The notes beneath the pieces were generated by a model that saw only the letters and a list, made by a program, of their open reading frames with translations, was not told where the DNA came from and ran no database searches. A DNA stretch of 64,000 nucleotides from Sphingomonadaceae bacterium (GTDB taxonomy: Bacteria > Pseudomonadota > Alphaproteobacteria > Sphingomonadales > Sphingomonadaceae): contig JACKKZ010000002.1 in assembly GCA_024236195.1 (NCBI GenBank), positions 558,001 through 622,000 of the forward strand, in the 5' to 3' direction. This document shows, in pieces, positions 25,859-33,726 of this stretch. Each line of letters starts with the position of its first letter. The stretch's first letter is position 1. A program made the translations under genes and the position numbers.

Positions 25859-26683
25859 TCAGCCGAGATCCGTGTCGATCGCGGCGATCAGGGCACTGCC
25901 GGCGGCAGGCATTTCGCGATATTCGAAGCGCAAACGCCCCTTCAGGCTGGCCGCCTGTTCCGGCGAAAGCGGAAGCATGAAGTCGCGCCCGTCAATCTCG
26001 GGATAAATGGCGAGGCCTGCAACCGAATAGAGCAATTGCCCGCCATCCTGGCTCAGGACACGCAATTCGCCATAGGTGGAGCTTTCTCCCTGACGGTTGA
26101 TTCGCACGGCAAGGCGCGGCCCGTTGCTGGTCTGGACAATGCGCGGCTGTTCCATCGCCGCCTGAGCTTCGATCCGGCCATTGCGGACCATGATCGGGAT
26201 GGTAACGCCGTAAATCGGCGTGATCCGCACGCTCAGCCCTTCCCCTTCAGTGGCCGTTTCCGTCGCTTCGCGCGGCTTCGGGATAGCGCGGAAAGACATG
26301 TGGACCCGGTATTCACCATCGGGCAGGTCAGCCCCCGGACGCGCCGCCACACGCACCGCCTGAGGCTGGCCCGGCGGCAAGGTGATGCGACGCGGCGCAT
26401 AGCGGATCATGTCCAGCGCAGCTTTTTCCTTGTCATTGGCATCGGCCAGCTCGACATCTTCGAGATTGCCGTCCGGCGTCATTCGCCGCAACTCCAGCCC
26501 GATGCGATAGGTTGCTTCTTCCTGGCCAATATTGCTCAGGATCACTTCCGTGCCGCGATTGCCGTCCAGGATCACGCGCGTGGGTGCGACCAGCAAATCC
26601 CCCTGGGCGGAAGCGGGCGTAGTGATTGCCGCAGCAGCCACAACGGCTCCGGCCCCGGCGATGGCAAGGATGATGCGACGCAT
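25859..26683 (-). CDS. PapD-like periplasmic pilus chaperone
   Basis: From ATG 26683 the 274-residue protein has a signal peptide (cut after ASA, residue 26) and an immunoglobulin-like chaperone domain: DLLVAPTRVILDGNRGTEVILSNIGQEEATYRIGLELRRM, then MIRYAPRRITLPPGQPQAVRVAAR, the region that in PapD carries the subunit-binding F-G segments. A second domain of about 100 residues ends with LRFEYREM. It should cap DUF4402 subunits in the periplasm. The gene lies 214 bp downstream of the DUF4402 gene across a terminator, and just before the usher gene. Confidence 0.85.
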   Translation of the reverse strand: MRRIILAIAGAGAVVAAAAITTPASAQGDLLVAPTRVILDGNRGTEVILSNIGQEEATYRIGLELRRMTPDGNLEDVELADANDKEKAALDMIRYAPRRITLPPGQPQAVRVAARPGADLPDGEYRVHMSFRAIPKPREATETATEGEGLSVRITPIYGVTIPIMVRNGRIEAQAAMEQPRIVQTSNGPRLAVRINRQGESSTYGELRVLSQDGGQLLYSVAGLAIYPEIDGRDFMLPLSPEQAASLKGRLRFEYREMPAAGSALIAAIDTDLG

Positions 26684-26818
26684 ATTATAGCTGATGTCGG
26701 ACAACACTGGAGAGTTTCCCTCACTCTGGCCCCGATTAGGGGAAATTGCGGATTTCACTCTCAAACCCTAGGTAAACAGGGTTAAAATGGCGTAAACTAC
26801 GGGACAGCCGCAGGATGC

Positions 26819-26861
26819 AAAAAGGGGGCCGCATCACCATGGATGCAGCCCCCCTGTTTTT
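26819..26861. terminator. Bidirectional intrinsic terminator between the DUF4402 and chaperone genes
   Basis: GGGGGCCGCATC (26824-26835) pairs with GATGCAGCCCCC (26842-26853) with one G-T pair and a 6-nt loop. An A-run (26819-26823) and a T-run (26856-26861 region) flank it, so it can stop transcription from either side. On the minus strand it lies 36 bp past the DUF4402 stop and should reduce read-through into the chaperone and usher genes. Confidence 0.85.
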
Positions 26862-26896
26862 GTCCTTGCCTTCAATCAGGCAAGAAAGCTGGAAAA

Positions 26897-27505
26897 TCAG
26901 CTATATTCGACGAGAATGAACAGGTCGGTGGTGTTTTCATACACACCTTCCACTTCCGAACCGTCGAGATTGGCGGTTGCGCCAATGCCGAAGGATGCCG
27001 AGCCATTGCCCGAACCGTCGTCGACGAGATTAACGGTGTAGTAGAATGCACCGGTGGGGGCACCGAAGGCGTCAAGCACGTCGTTCTGCGTTGCCGTGGT
27101 TTCGAGGCTGCTCAGCTCGATCTTGTCAGCAGCAGCAAAGCCCGTGCCCGGATCGACAGCACCAACGCGGATCAGTTCGATCGCGCCAGCAGGCATGTCA
27201 AAGCGCACTTCCTTGCCAATCGAGCCATCGGTGACGGAGAATTCAGCCGGCGAAGTCGTGCTGTAGCAGGTCAGGCCGCCGGTGCAGGACGTAGCAGTCA
27301 CACCGTCGGAGTTGACGACAACCGTACCGGCGCCAGCAACAACGATCTTGCCGAAGTCGAGGTCTGTATCCTTCTGGAAAACCAACGGCTTCACGATTTC
27401 AGCGGTTGCAGTCGCAGTTGCGGACTGAGCGTAGGCAGCCGGGCTCATGGCAACGGCAGCAGCGATAACGGCGCCAGCTGCGCCCATACGAAACTTATTG
27501 ATCAT
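26897..27505 (-). CDS. DUF4402 protein, predicted major fibre/pilin subunit
   Basis: From ATG 27505 the 202-residue protein has a signal peptide (cut after AYA, residue 26) and a DUF4402 domain: ATATATAEIVKPLVFQKDTDLDFGKIVV, a cysteine pair (TSCTGGLTCYS), VTFNM-like VRFDMPAGAI and a C-terminus GVYENTTDLFILVEYS resembling the donor-strand beta edge of pilins. DUF4402 proteins are secreted and often lie next to chaperone/usher genes, as here. It is first in the cluster, preceded by a structured leader and followed by a terminator, as expected for an abundant subunit. The polymer has not been shown; this is inference from context. Confidence 0.82.
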   Translation of the reverse strand: MINKFRMGAAGAVIAAAVAMSPAAYAQSATATATAEIVKPLVFQKDTDLDFGKIVVAGAGTVVVNSDGVTATSCTGGLTCYSTTSPAEFSVTDGSIGKEVRFDMPAGAIELIRVGAVDPGTGFAAADKIELSSLETTATQNDVLDAFGAPTGAFYYTVNLVDDGSGNGSASFGIGATANLDGSEVEGVYENTTDLFILVEYS

Positions 27506-27534
27506 CTTGGTCCTGGTCCCTTCCAAGAGTTTGT

Positions 27535-27593
27535 ACCTGAGCGGGATACCACTCAGGTCCCGCAGAACAGGATTCGCGCCCTGTTCTTGGACC
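27535..27593 (-). promoter_or_regulatory. Two overlapping hairpins in the DUF4402 mRNA leader
   Basis: Hairpin A: GGTCC (27556-27560) with GGACC (27589-27593) encloses AGAACAGG (27564-27571) with CCTGTTCT (27580-27587). Hairpin B: ACCTGAG (27535-27541) with CTCAGGT (27552-27558). They share bases 27556-27558, so only one full form can exist at a time. They lie 30-90 nt before the start codon. Confidence 0.6.
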
Positions 27594-27642
27594 CTAAGTA
27601 CAAACCCGGAGTTCAGGGTTTACTTGCAGGTATGGTTAACGA

Positions 27643-27667
27643 AACCGCGTATTGTGTTAACGCGGTT
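27643..27667. promoter_or_regulatory. Perfect 8-bp inverted repeat upstream of the DUF4402 gene
   Basis: AACCGCGT (27643-27650) and ACGCGGTT (27660-27667) are exact inverse complements across a 9-bp spacer, in the gap between the parB stop (27695) and the DUF4402 start (27505). It may be an operator of the fibre gene or a 3'-end hairpin of parB; GTTAAC occurs at both 27635 and 27656. Confidence 0.5.
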
Positions 27668-27694
27668 CCGCTAGAACCTTTATATTTCAGAGGG

Positions 27695-28687
27695 TTAGAT
27701 ATCTCCGCCTGTCAGGCGCTGGCAAATCAGGTCCAATTGGTCGAGGGTCCGGTAACGGATCGTGACCTGTCCAGAGCGAGGATCTGCATCGGATTTGATC
27801 CGCACCTGCAGGCCGAGGAACTCCTCCAGATGCGCCTGCACGGCTGCAATATCAGCATCTTCGGCTGACTGGCTGGCACTGCGCGCGGTCTTGCGCGGGG
27901 CGGGCGTGGCCCCTGCCCGAGCAAGTTTTTCCACTTCGCGCACGGACAACTTTTGCTTCACCGCGCGATTCGCGATTTCTACTGCGTCGTCATGCCCGAT
28001 CAGTGCGCGCGCATGACCCATGGAGAGGTCGCCACGCTCGACATGGTCCAGCACCGCATCGGGCAAGGCGAGCAAACGCTGGAAGTTTGCGACATGGCTG
28101 CGCGATTTGTCGACCATCTTGGCGATTTCCGCCTGGGTCAGGCCTTCATCCTCGGACAAGCGGTGATAAGCGCGGGCCTCTTCCACGGGGTTGAGGTCTT
28201 CCCGCTGGATATTCTCGATCAGTGCCAGCGCCATCACTTCGCGCTCGCTCAAATCGCGAATCAGCGCCGGGATTTCATGCAGTCGCGCCTTTTGCGCGGC
28301 GCGCCAGCGGCGTTCGCCGGCAACAAGCTGATAACGCCCGCCTGCTAGTGGCCGCACGATCACAGGCTGGATGACGCCGCGCTGCTCGATAGAGGCCGCC
28401 AGCTCTGCCAGCGCCTCTTCATCGAAATATTTGCGTGGCTGGCCGGGCAGCGGCTCAATCGCAGCAACAGAAAGCTGCGCCAGGCCGCTTTGGGGAGCCG
28501 TGCGGGCGCTGGGAGCGCCAGTTTCCGCATTCATATCGGTAATGGCGGGGCCTTCGCGGCGGACAAGCGGCTCTTCCCGACGGGTTTCCCCCAGAAGCGC
28601 ACCCAAGCCTTTGCCAAGCTTCTTCTTTTTATCAGCCTGGCTCCGTGCCGGAACAGAAAAGCGGATCGGGTCGGTCGTGTCGCTCAT
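27695..28687 (-). CDS. parB: Chromosome-partitioning protein ParB
   Basis: ParB binds parS, clamps DNA as a CTP switch and spreads. The 330-residue protein has the N-terminal ParA-stimulating motif KKKLGKGLGALLG (21-33), the CTP-binding motifs IEQRGVIQPVIVRP and GERRWRAAQ (from residue 124), a helix-turn-helix (LTQAEIAKMVDKSRSHVANFQRLL), and a C-terminal dimer domain. It overlaps parA by 4 bp. Three matching parS sites lie 0.8-4.3 kb away, so parABS is complete here. A Pro/Ala/Arg-rich linker precedes the dimer domain. Confidence 0.97.
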   Translation of the reverse strand: MSDTTDPIRFSVPARSQADKKKKLGKGLGALLGETRREEPLVRREGPAITDMNAETGAPSARTAPQSGLAQLSVAAIEPLPGQPRKYFDEEALAELAASIEQRGVIQPVIVRPLAGGRYQLVAGERRWRAAQKARLHEIPALIRDLSEREVMALALIENIQREDLNPVEEARAYHRLSEDEGLTQAEIAKMVDKSRSHVANFQRLLALPDAVLDHVERGDLSMGHARALIGHDDAVEIANRAVKQKLSVREVEKLARAGATPAPRKTARSASQSAEDADIAAVQAHLEEFLGLQVRIKSDADPRSGQVTIRYRTLDQLDLICQRLTGGDI

Positions 28688-29460
28688 GCGGCTTTCCTCT
28701 TTTCTGGCAAGCGCCCAATCAGCTCACGCGCAAGCGCGATATAAGCGCGGCTGCCGGGGCATTGGTGGTCATAGACCAGCGCTGGCATGCCATGGCTGGG
28801 CGCCTCTGACAGGCGGACATTGCGCGGGATGACCGATTCGAAGACAAGATTGCCGAGGCAATCCCGCACATCTTCGGAGACCTGGTCGGTCAAGCGGTTG
28901 CGCCGGTCAAACATGGTCAGCACGATGCCGACAATGCCCAGATCCGGGTTGAAACGCTGCTGCACCCGTTCCACGGTCTGCAACAACTGGCTCAGCCCTT
29001 CCAACGCAAAGAATTCGCATTGCAGCGGCACGAGCAGGGTATCGGCTGCACCCAGCGCGTTAAGCGTCAACAGGCCCAGTGAAGGCGGGCAGTCAATAAA
29101 GCACACATCATAGCCCGATTGCCCATCCAGCGCGTCGCGCAAGCGGCTCGTGCGATCCTCTACCGATACCAGTTCGACTTCCGCCCCGCTCAAATCGACG
29201 GTGGCAGGCACCACATCGAGGCCGGGGATCTCGGTCGGCTGGGCGCATTCGGCAATGCTCGCGCCGTTGACGAGCAGATCATAGCTGGAATTCTCGCGCG
29301 CTTCGCTGCCAATACCCATGCCGGTCGAAGCATTGCCCTGCGGGTCGAGGTCAATCAGCAGGGTCTTCCACCCGGTCGCTGCCATGGCGGTCGCAATGTT
29401 GATGGCGGTGGTGGTCTTGCCCACTCCGCCCTTCTGGTTGGCGATTGCGATCCGGATCAT
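28684..29460 (-). CDS. parA: Chromosome-partitioning ATPase ParA
   Basis: The 258-residue protein starts MIRIAIANQKGGVGKTTTAINIA with the deviant Walker A box KGGVGKTT and has LLIDLDPQGNASTGMG and DVCFIDCPPSLGLLTLNAL (Walker B), the pattern of chromosomal ParA/Soj. It forms a DNA-bound ATP dimer gradient that pulls ParB-parS complexes. It overlaps rsmG by 4 bp upstream and parB by 4 bp downstream in the classic rsmG-parA-parB order. Confidence 0.97.
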   Translation of the reverse strand: MIRIAIANQKGGVGKTTTAINIATAMAATGWKTLLIDLDPQGNASTGMGIGSEARENSSYDLLVNGASIAECAQPTEIPGLDVVPATVDLSGAEVELVSVEDRTSRLRDALDGQSGYDVCFIDCPPSLGLLTLNALGAADTLLVPLQCEFFALEGLSQLLQTVERVQQRFNPDLGIVGIVLTMFDRRNRLTDQVSEDVRDCLGNLVFESVIPRNVRLSEAPSHGMPALVYDHQCPGSRAYIALARELIGRLPEKRKAA

Positions 29461-30098
29461 GGCTTCTTCTTCGCCCCCTTGCGTAACAGCTTGCCGACAA
29501 TGATGCCCGCTTCTGAGTCGGTTTGCGAGTGTTCCACGTGGAACATCTGCCGCATGCGATTCGGCAATTCATCCAATTCTTGCGCTGCGGAGCGCCCCTT
29601 GGGCAACAACCAGACCGTGTCGTCTGTGGAGAAACGTGCGGACAAGTCGAGCAAACGGGCCAGCGGAGCAAAGGCCCGTGCCGATATGACACCGGCCGGA
29701 AAACTCTCAACCAGTTCCAGCCTGCTGCCGATGACCTCGCACTGGGCCAGACCCATTTCGAGTCGCATGGCCTCCAGCCAATCGACCCGTTTGCGGCGCG
29801 ATTCGACCAGTTTTACCGGAATGTCGGGGCGCATGGCAGCAATGACCAGTCCGGGCAGCCCGGCCCCTGTGCCAAGGTCGAGCCACGGCCCGGCACAACC
29901 ATCTGCAACATGGGTAAGCAATTGCGCGCTGTCTGCAATGTGCCGTTGCCAGGCGATTTCCAGTGTCGGCTTGGCGACAAGGTTTTGCCGGACATTTTCT
30001 TCGCGCAGTGCAGCCACAAAGCGCTCCAGCCGGTCCATTGCCGCTGCATCGCAGTGCCCGGCTACAAATGCGCGGGCCTCGTCCTCAGTCTCGATCAT
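29457..30098 (-). CDS. rsmG: 16S rRNA (guanine527-N7)-methyltransferase RsmG (GidB)
   Basis: RsmG methylates G527 in the 530 loop of 16S rRNA. The 213-residue protein has IADSAQLL, then DLGTGAGLPGLVIA (SAM-binding motif I) and VKLVESRRKRVDWLEAM (motif II region), ending with the family's RKGAKKK tail. It overlaps mnmG upstream and parA downstream by 4 bp each. A parS site is embedded in its coding sequence (encoding MFHVEH). Confidence 0.96.
   Translation of the reverse strand: MIETEDEARAFVAGHCDAAAMDRLERFVAALREENVRQNLVAKPTLEIAWQRHIADSAQLLTHVADGCAGPWLDLGTGAGLPGLVIAAMRPDIPVKLVESRRKRVDWLEAMRLEMGLAQCEVIGSRLELVESFPAGVISARAFAPLARLLDLSARFSTDDTVWLLPKGRSAAQELDELPNRMRQMFHVEHSQTDSEAGIIVGKLLRKGAKKKP
29530..29545. 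other. parS centromere site 1
   Basis: TGTTCCACGTGGAACA is a perfect 16-bp palindrome that matches the ParB target TGTTNCACGTGNAACA. It lies inside rsmG, near its 3' end. Confidence 0.93.
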
Positions 30099-31951
30099 GC
30101 CGCGGGCCTTTCGCGCCGACGGGCATGGACAAGAAGCGCGGCCAGCGCCGCCGGGGTGATGCCGGGAACACGGCCTGCCGCAGCGAGGTTGTCTGGACGG
30201 GCCGAAGTGAGGCGTTCGATCATCTCGTTGGAAAGGCCGGGGATCTCGGCAAAGGGAAACTCTGCCCCAAGCAGCACATTCTCATTCGCACGCAATTCCC
30301 GCAGCTCCGCATCCTGTCGCGCAAGATAGGGGGCGTAGGCGGCATCTTCCGCCAGCTCGACGGCCAATTCGCTGTGTGGATCAAGCGCCGGATCAAGCCA
30401 TGGGGATAATCCCTGCAGGTCAACGCCGCCAAAACGCAGCCATTCACTTGCCGGCAGGCGTCCGCTATCCCGGCGCACGGGCAAACCTGCCTCCGCCAGT
30501 TCGACGGACGAAATATCCTGCGCCAGAAGCATGTTCCACGTGGAACGTTGCGCCTCCCGTTTGCGATACCAATCCTGACGCTCTTGCCCGATGCAACCTG
30601 ACTCCAGGCCCAATGATGTAAGGCGCGTCGTCGCATTATTTGCGCGCAGGCGCAGTCGATATTCCGCGCGCGCCGTGAGCATGCGGTAGGGCTCGCTCAC
30701 GCCATGCAGCGTCAAATCATCCACCATCACGGCCATGTAACTATTGGCGCGATCCAGCGGCACCGCCTGTCGTCCAAGAACTGATGCGGCAGCATACATC
30801 CCCGCGATCAACCCTTGCGCCGCCGCTTCTTCATAGCCAGTCGTGCCATTGATCTGACCAGCACAATAAAGCCCCGGCATCGTCCGCAGCTCTAGCGCAG
30901 GCGTGAGTGCGCGCGGATCAATATGGTCATATTCCACCGCATAGCCCGGCACGGCCATCTCGACCCGCTCCAGACCAGCCATGCTGCGCAGCATAGCGAG
31001 CTGGACATCGGCAGGAAGCGAAGTGCTGATCCCGTTGGGATAGACCAGATGTGTCAAAAGACCTTCCGGCTCAAGGAAGACCTGGTGGCCATCGCGATCA
31101 GCGAAGCGATGGATCTTGTCTTCGATGGAGGGGCAATAGCGCGGGCCGCGTGCATCAATTGCACCGGTGAACAAGGGCGATCGGTGCAAATTCGCGCGAA
31201 TAATGTCGTGGCTTTGCGGATTGGTGCGGGTAATCGCGCAAAAGACCTGCGGGTTGATCCGCTCCGCGGTCATCGGTGACATGCACCAAGGCTCACTGTC
31301 TGACGGCTGTTCTTCCAGCTTCGACCAGTTGATTGTGCGCCCATCGAGCCGTGGCGGCGTACCGGTCTTGAGCCGGGCCATGGGCAGGTCTGCTGCGCGC
31401 ATCTGCTGCGCAAGTCGCAGAGCAGAGGATTCACCGATCCGCCCGCCCTCGAACAGTTCCTCGCCCCGAAACAGCTTTCCGCCAAGGAAGGTCCCTGTGC
31501 ACAGGACAACTGCCTGCGCCTCCAGCCCAGTGCCATCAGCCAGATCAACGCCTGACACACGCTCGCCCGAAAAACGCAAGGCGGCGACTTCCCCGGCAAT
31601 GCATTCAAGATTGTCCTGCGCAGCCACCATGTGCTGCACGGCCGCCTTGAAAAGCTTGCGGTCAGCCTGAATGCGCGGGCCCCAGACCGCGCTGCCCTTG
31701 GATCGGTTGAGCATGCGGTAGTGGATCGCGGCGGCATCGGCAGCGCGGCCAATGACCCCGTCCAGCGCATCCACTTCGCGGACAAGGTGCCCCTTCCCCA
31801 GCCCGCCAATTGCCGGATTGCAGCTCATTGCGCCAATTGCATCGAGGTCAAAGCTGATCAGCGCCGTACGCGCACCCATGCGCGCCGCTGCGGCTGCTGC
31901 TTCGACACCGGCATGTCCGCCGCCGACCACAATGATATCGAATGCCTGCAT
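30095..31951 (-). CDS. mnmG: tRNA uridine-5-carboxymethylaminomethyl modification enzyme MnmG (GidA)
   Basis: MnmG, with MnmE, installs the cmnm5 group on wobble U34 of tRNAs using FAD and folate. From ATG 31951 the 618-residue protein has the FAD motif DIIVVGGGHAGVEAA (4-18), CNPAIGGLGKGHLVREVDALDG with the conserved cysteine, LKTGTPPRLDGRTI and PGLYCAGQINGTTGYEEAAAQG. A GTG at 32005 would add 18 residues without family support. It overlaps rsmG by 4 bp and contains the second parS site. Confidence 0.97.
   Translation of the reverse strand: MQAFDIIVVGGGHAGVEAAAAAARMGARTALISFDLDAIGAMSCNPAIGGLGKGHLVREVDALDGVIGRAADAAAIHYRMLNRSKGSAVWGPRIQADRKLFKAAVQHMVAAQDNLECIAGEVAALRFSGERVSGVDLADGTGLEAQAVVLCTGTFLGGKLFRGEELFEGGRIGESSALRLAQQMRAADLPMARLKTGTPPRLDGRTINWSKLEEQPSDSEPWCMSPMTAERINPQVFCAITRTNPQSHDIIRANLHRSPLFTGAIDARGPRYCPSIEDKIHRFADRDGHQVFLEPEGLLTHLVYPNGISTSLPADVQLAMLRSMAGLERVEMAVPGYAVEYDHIDPRALTPALELRTMPGLYCAGQINGTTGYEEAAAQGLIAGMYAAASVLGRQAVPLDRANSYMAVMVDDLTLHGVSEPYRMLTARAEYRLRLRANNATTRLTSLGLESGCIGQERQDWYRKREAQRSTWNMLLAQDISSVELAEAGLPVRRDSGRLPASEWLRFGGVDLQGLSPWLDPALDPHSELAVELAEDAAYAPYLARQDAELRELRANENVLLGAEFPFAEIPGLSNEMIERLTSARPDNLAAAGRVPGITPAALAALLVHARRRERPAA
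30532..30547. other. parS centromere site 2
   Basis: TGTTCCACGTGGAACG matches 15 of 16 bases of the perfect palindrome found at the other two sites. It lies inside mnmG. Confidence 0.88.
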
Positions 31952-32026
31952 GGGAGCGCCGATATACACCAGCGCCGCGCTGGTCAAAGCGGTTTCACGC
32001 GACACTCAAGCTTTGGCATCCACCCA

Positions 32027-32042
32027 TGTTCCACGTGGAACA
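32027..32042. other. parS centromere site 3
   Basis: TGTTCCACGTGGAACA, identical to site 1, lies in the gap between mnmE and mnmG and touches the mnmE stop codon (32043-32045). Confidence 0.93.
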
Positions 32043-33317
32043 TCACTTCCCGATACAAAAGCGCCCAAACAAAGTGTCGAGCATATCCTCGGTCGAGGCC
32101 CGCCCAGTCAGCCGATCAAAAGCCGCCCGCGCCACTCGCAAATTCTCCGCCACCAGCAAGGCATCCACGCCCGGTCCAACCATCGCCAGTGCGTGCTGCG
32201 CATCGCCGACAAAGCGCGCCTGCCGCGCATTCAACGCGCCTTCACCGGGTTTGGGCAAGGCATCACGGGCATGGGCAACCAACGCCTGCTTCAACGCGGC
32301 CACACCCGCCCCCGTCAGGGCCGAAACGCGGTGCCGCGGCGCGTGCTTTGCTGCATGTCCAGACTCGTCCAGCTTGGTCTCGATCTCCCAGGCGCCCTCC
32401 GGCCCTTCCCCCTCTGGACCAAGCCACAGGACAAGATCCGCTCTGGCCAGTTCCGCCTGAGCGCGGCCAATTCCGATGCGCTCGATCTCATCTTCTGTAT
32501 CACCGCGCAGCCCGGCCGTATCGACCAGCGAAAAGGGCACACCGTCAAAGGCGACGGGGCGCTCCAGCACATCACGTGTCGTGCCCGCCTGCGCCGAAGT
32601 AATCGCGGCTTCGCTTTCCAGCAGAGCATTGAACAGCGTCGATTTGCCCGCATTGGGCGGCCCGGCGATTACCAGACGAAACCCTTCGCGCAGCCGCTCG
32701 GTCCGGGGGCGAGCCAACCAGTTGGCCAGCTCCACAGCAAGCGCTTCGATCCGCGCGAAAAACGCGGAATCAAGCGCTGCCACATCATCTTCATCGCCGA
32801 AGTCCAGCTGTGCCTCGAGCTCTGCTGAAAGCAACAGCACATGCTCCAGCCACGCTCCCACTTGCGCAGACAAAGCTCCACCGGCCAGTTCCACGGCCAA
32901 GCGGCGCTGCAATTCGCTTTCGGCAGAGAGCAATTCTGCCAGCCCCTCCGCTTCGGCAAGGTCCATCCGACCATTGGCAAAAGCGCGGCGAGTGAATTCC
33001 CCCGGCTCCGCAGCCCGCATTCCCGGAAGCTGCGCCAAGGCCGATTCCACCGCTGCGATAACCGCCCTGCCCCCATGCAGGTGTAGTTCCGCCATATCCT
33101 CGCCGCTGACCGTATCCGGACCGGGTAACCACAAGGCCAGCGCATGGTCGAGGATGTTGCCTTCCCCATCGCGCAGTTTCACGAGTGACACCCGCCGTGG
33201 CTGAGGCACTCTGCCGGCAAGGCTATCTAGTGCAGGGCGTGAATGCGGGCCACTCAGCCGGACGACCGCAATAGCCGCCGGCGGCTTTCCGCTCGACAGG
33301 GCAAAGATCGTATCCAT
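32043..33317 (-). CDS. mnmE: tRNA modification GTPase MnmE (TrmE)
   Basis: MnmE is the GTPase partner of MnmG. The 424-residue protein begins MDTIFALSSGKPPAAIAVVRLSGP (folate-binding N-domain), has the G domain inserted in a helical domain with GPPNAGKSTLFN (G1, 219-230), TRDVLERP and DTAGLRG (G2/G3), and ends in CIGK, the conserved C-terminal cysteine motif. It lies upstream of mnmG in the rho-mnmE-mnmG-rsmG-parA-parB order characteristic of alphaproteobacterial origin regions. Confidence 0.97.
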   Translation of the reverse strand: MDTIFALSSGKPPAAIAVVRLSGPHSRPALDSLAGRVPQPRRVSLVKLRDGEGNILDHALALWLPGPDTVSGEDMAELHLHGGRAVIAAVESALAQLPGMRAAEPGEFTRRAFANGRMDLAEAEGLAELLSAESELQRRLAVELAGGALSAQVGAWLEHVLLLSAELEAQLDFGDEDDVAALDSAFFARIEALAVELANWLARPRTERLREGFRLVIAGPPNAGKSTLFNALLESEAAITSAQAGTTRDVLERPVAFDGVPFSLVDTAGLRGDTEDEIERIGIGRAQAELARADLVLWLGPEGEGPEGAWEIETKLDESGHAAKHAPRHRVSALTGAGVAALKQALVAHARDALPKPGEGALNARQARFVGDAQHALAMVGPGVDALLVAENLRVARAAFDRLTGRASTEDMLDTLFGRFCIGK

Positions 33318-33350
33318 GCGTGCGCTGTAACCCCCCGCCTGCCGGCGGGA

Positions 33351-33605
33351 TCAGTCCTTCTTCTTGCTGCCGCCCGCGCCAGCGGCCATGCTGCCTTCGA
33401 CAAAGTTCTGGAACATCTTCAGGCCGAATTGCCCCATTGGGGCGAGCTGCTTGGCAAATGCCTGCAACTGCTCCGGATTGGTGGCGCCCTTCATCGCCTT
33501 AGTCATGGCCTGAACATACATGTCATTCGCCTGGGCCACATCGGGCAGGCCCATGAACTCGCGCGCTTCTTGCGGCGTGCAATCAATTTCGATCTGGACC
33601 TTCAT
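33351..33605 (-). CDS. DUF6489 family small protein
   Basis: The 84-residue protein MKVQIEIDCTPQEAREFMGLPDVAQAND... with later LKMFQNFVEG and a Gly/Ser/Lys-rich tail matches a small family that I recognise from Sphingomonadales. It is soluble, with no signal or membrane segment, and its function is unknown. It lies 33 bp upstream of mnmE on the same strand and may be in its transcription unit. Confidence 0.8.
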   Translation of the reverse strand: MKVQIEIDCTPQEAREFMGLPDVAQANDMYVQAMTKAMKGATNPEQLQAFAKQLAPMGQFGLKMFQNFVEGSMAAGAGGSKKKD

Positions 33606-33726
33606 CGCGTAAACTCCGTTGATATGGTGTCAGCCTGTCACACGGCCTTGGCAAAGTCCATTGCCTGCCGATAGATGGCTGTCACAAACCGACTAACCCA
33701 TAGTGCCTGCCAAAAGGAGTAATCCC

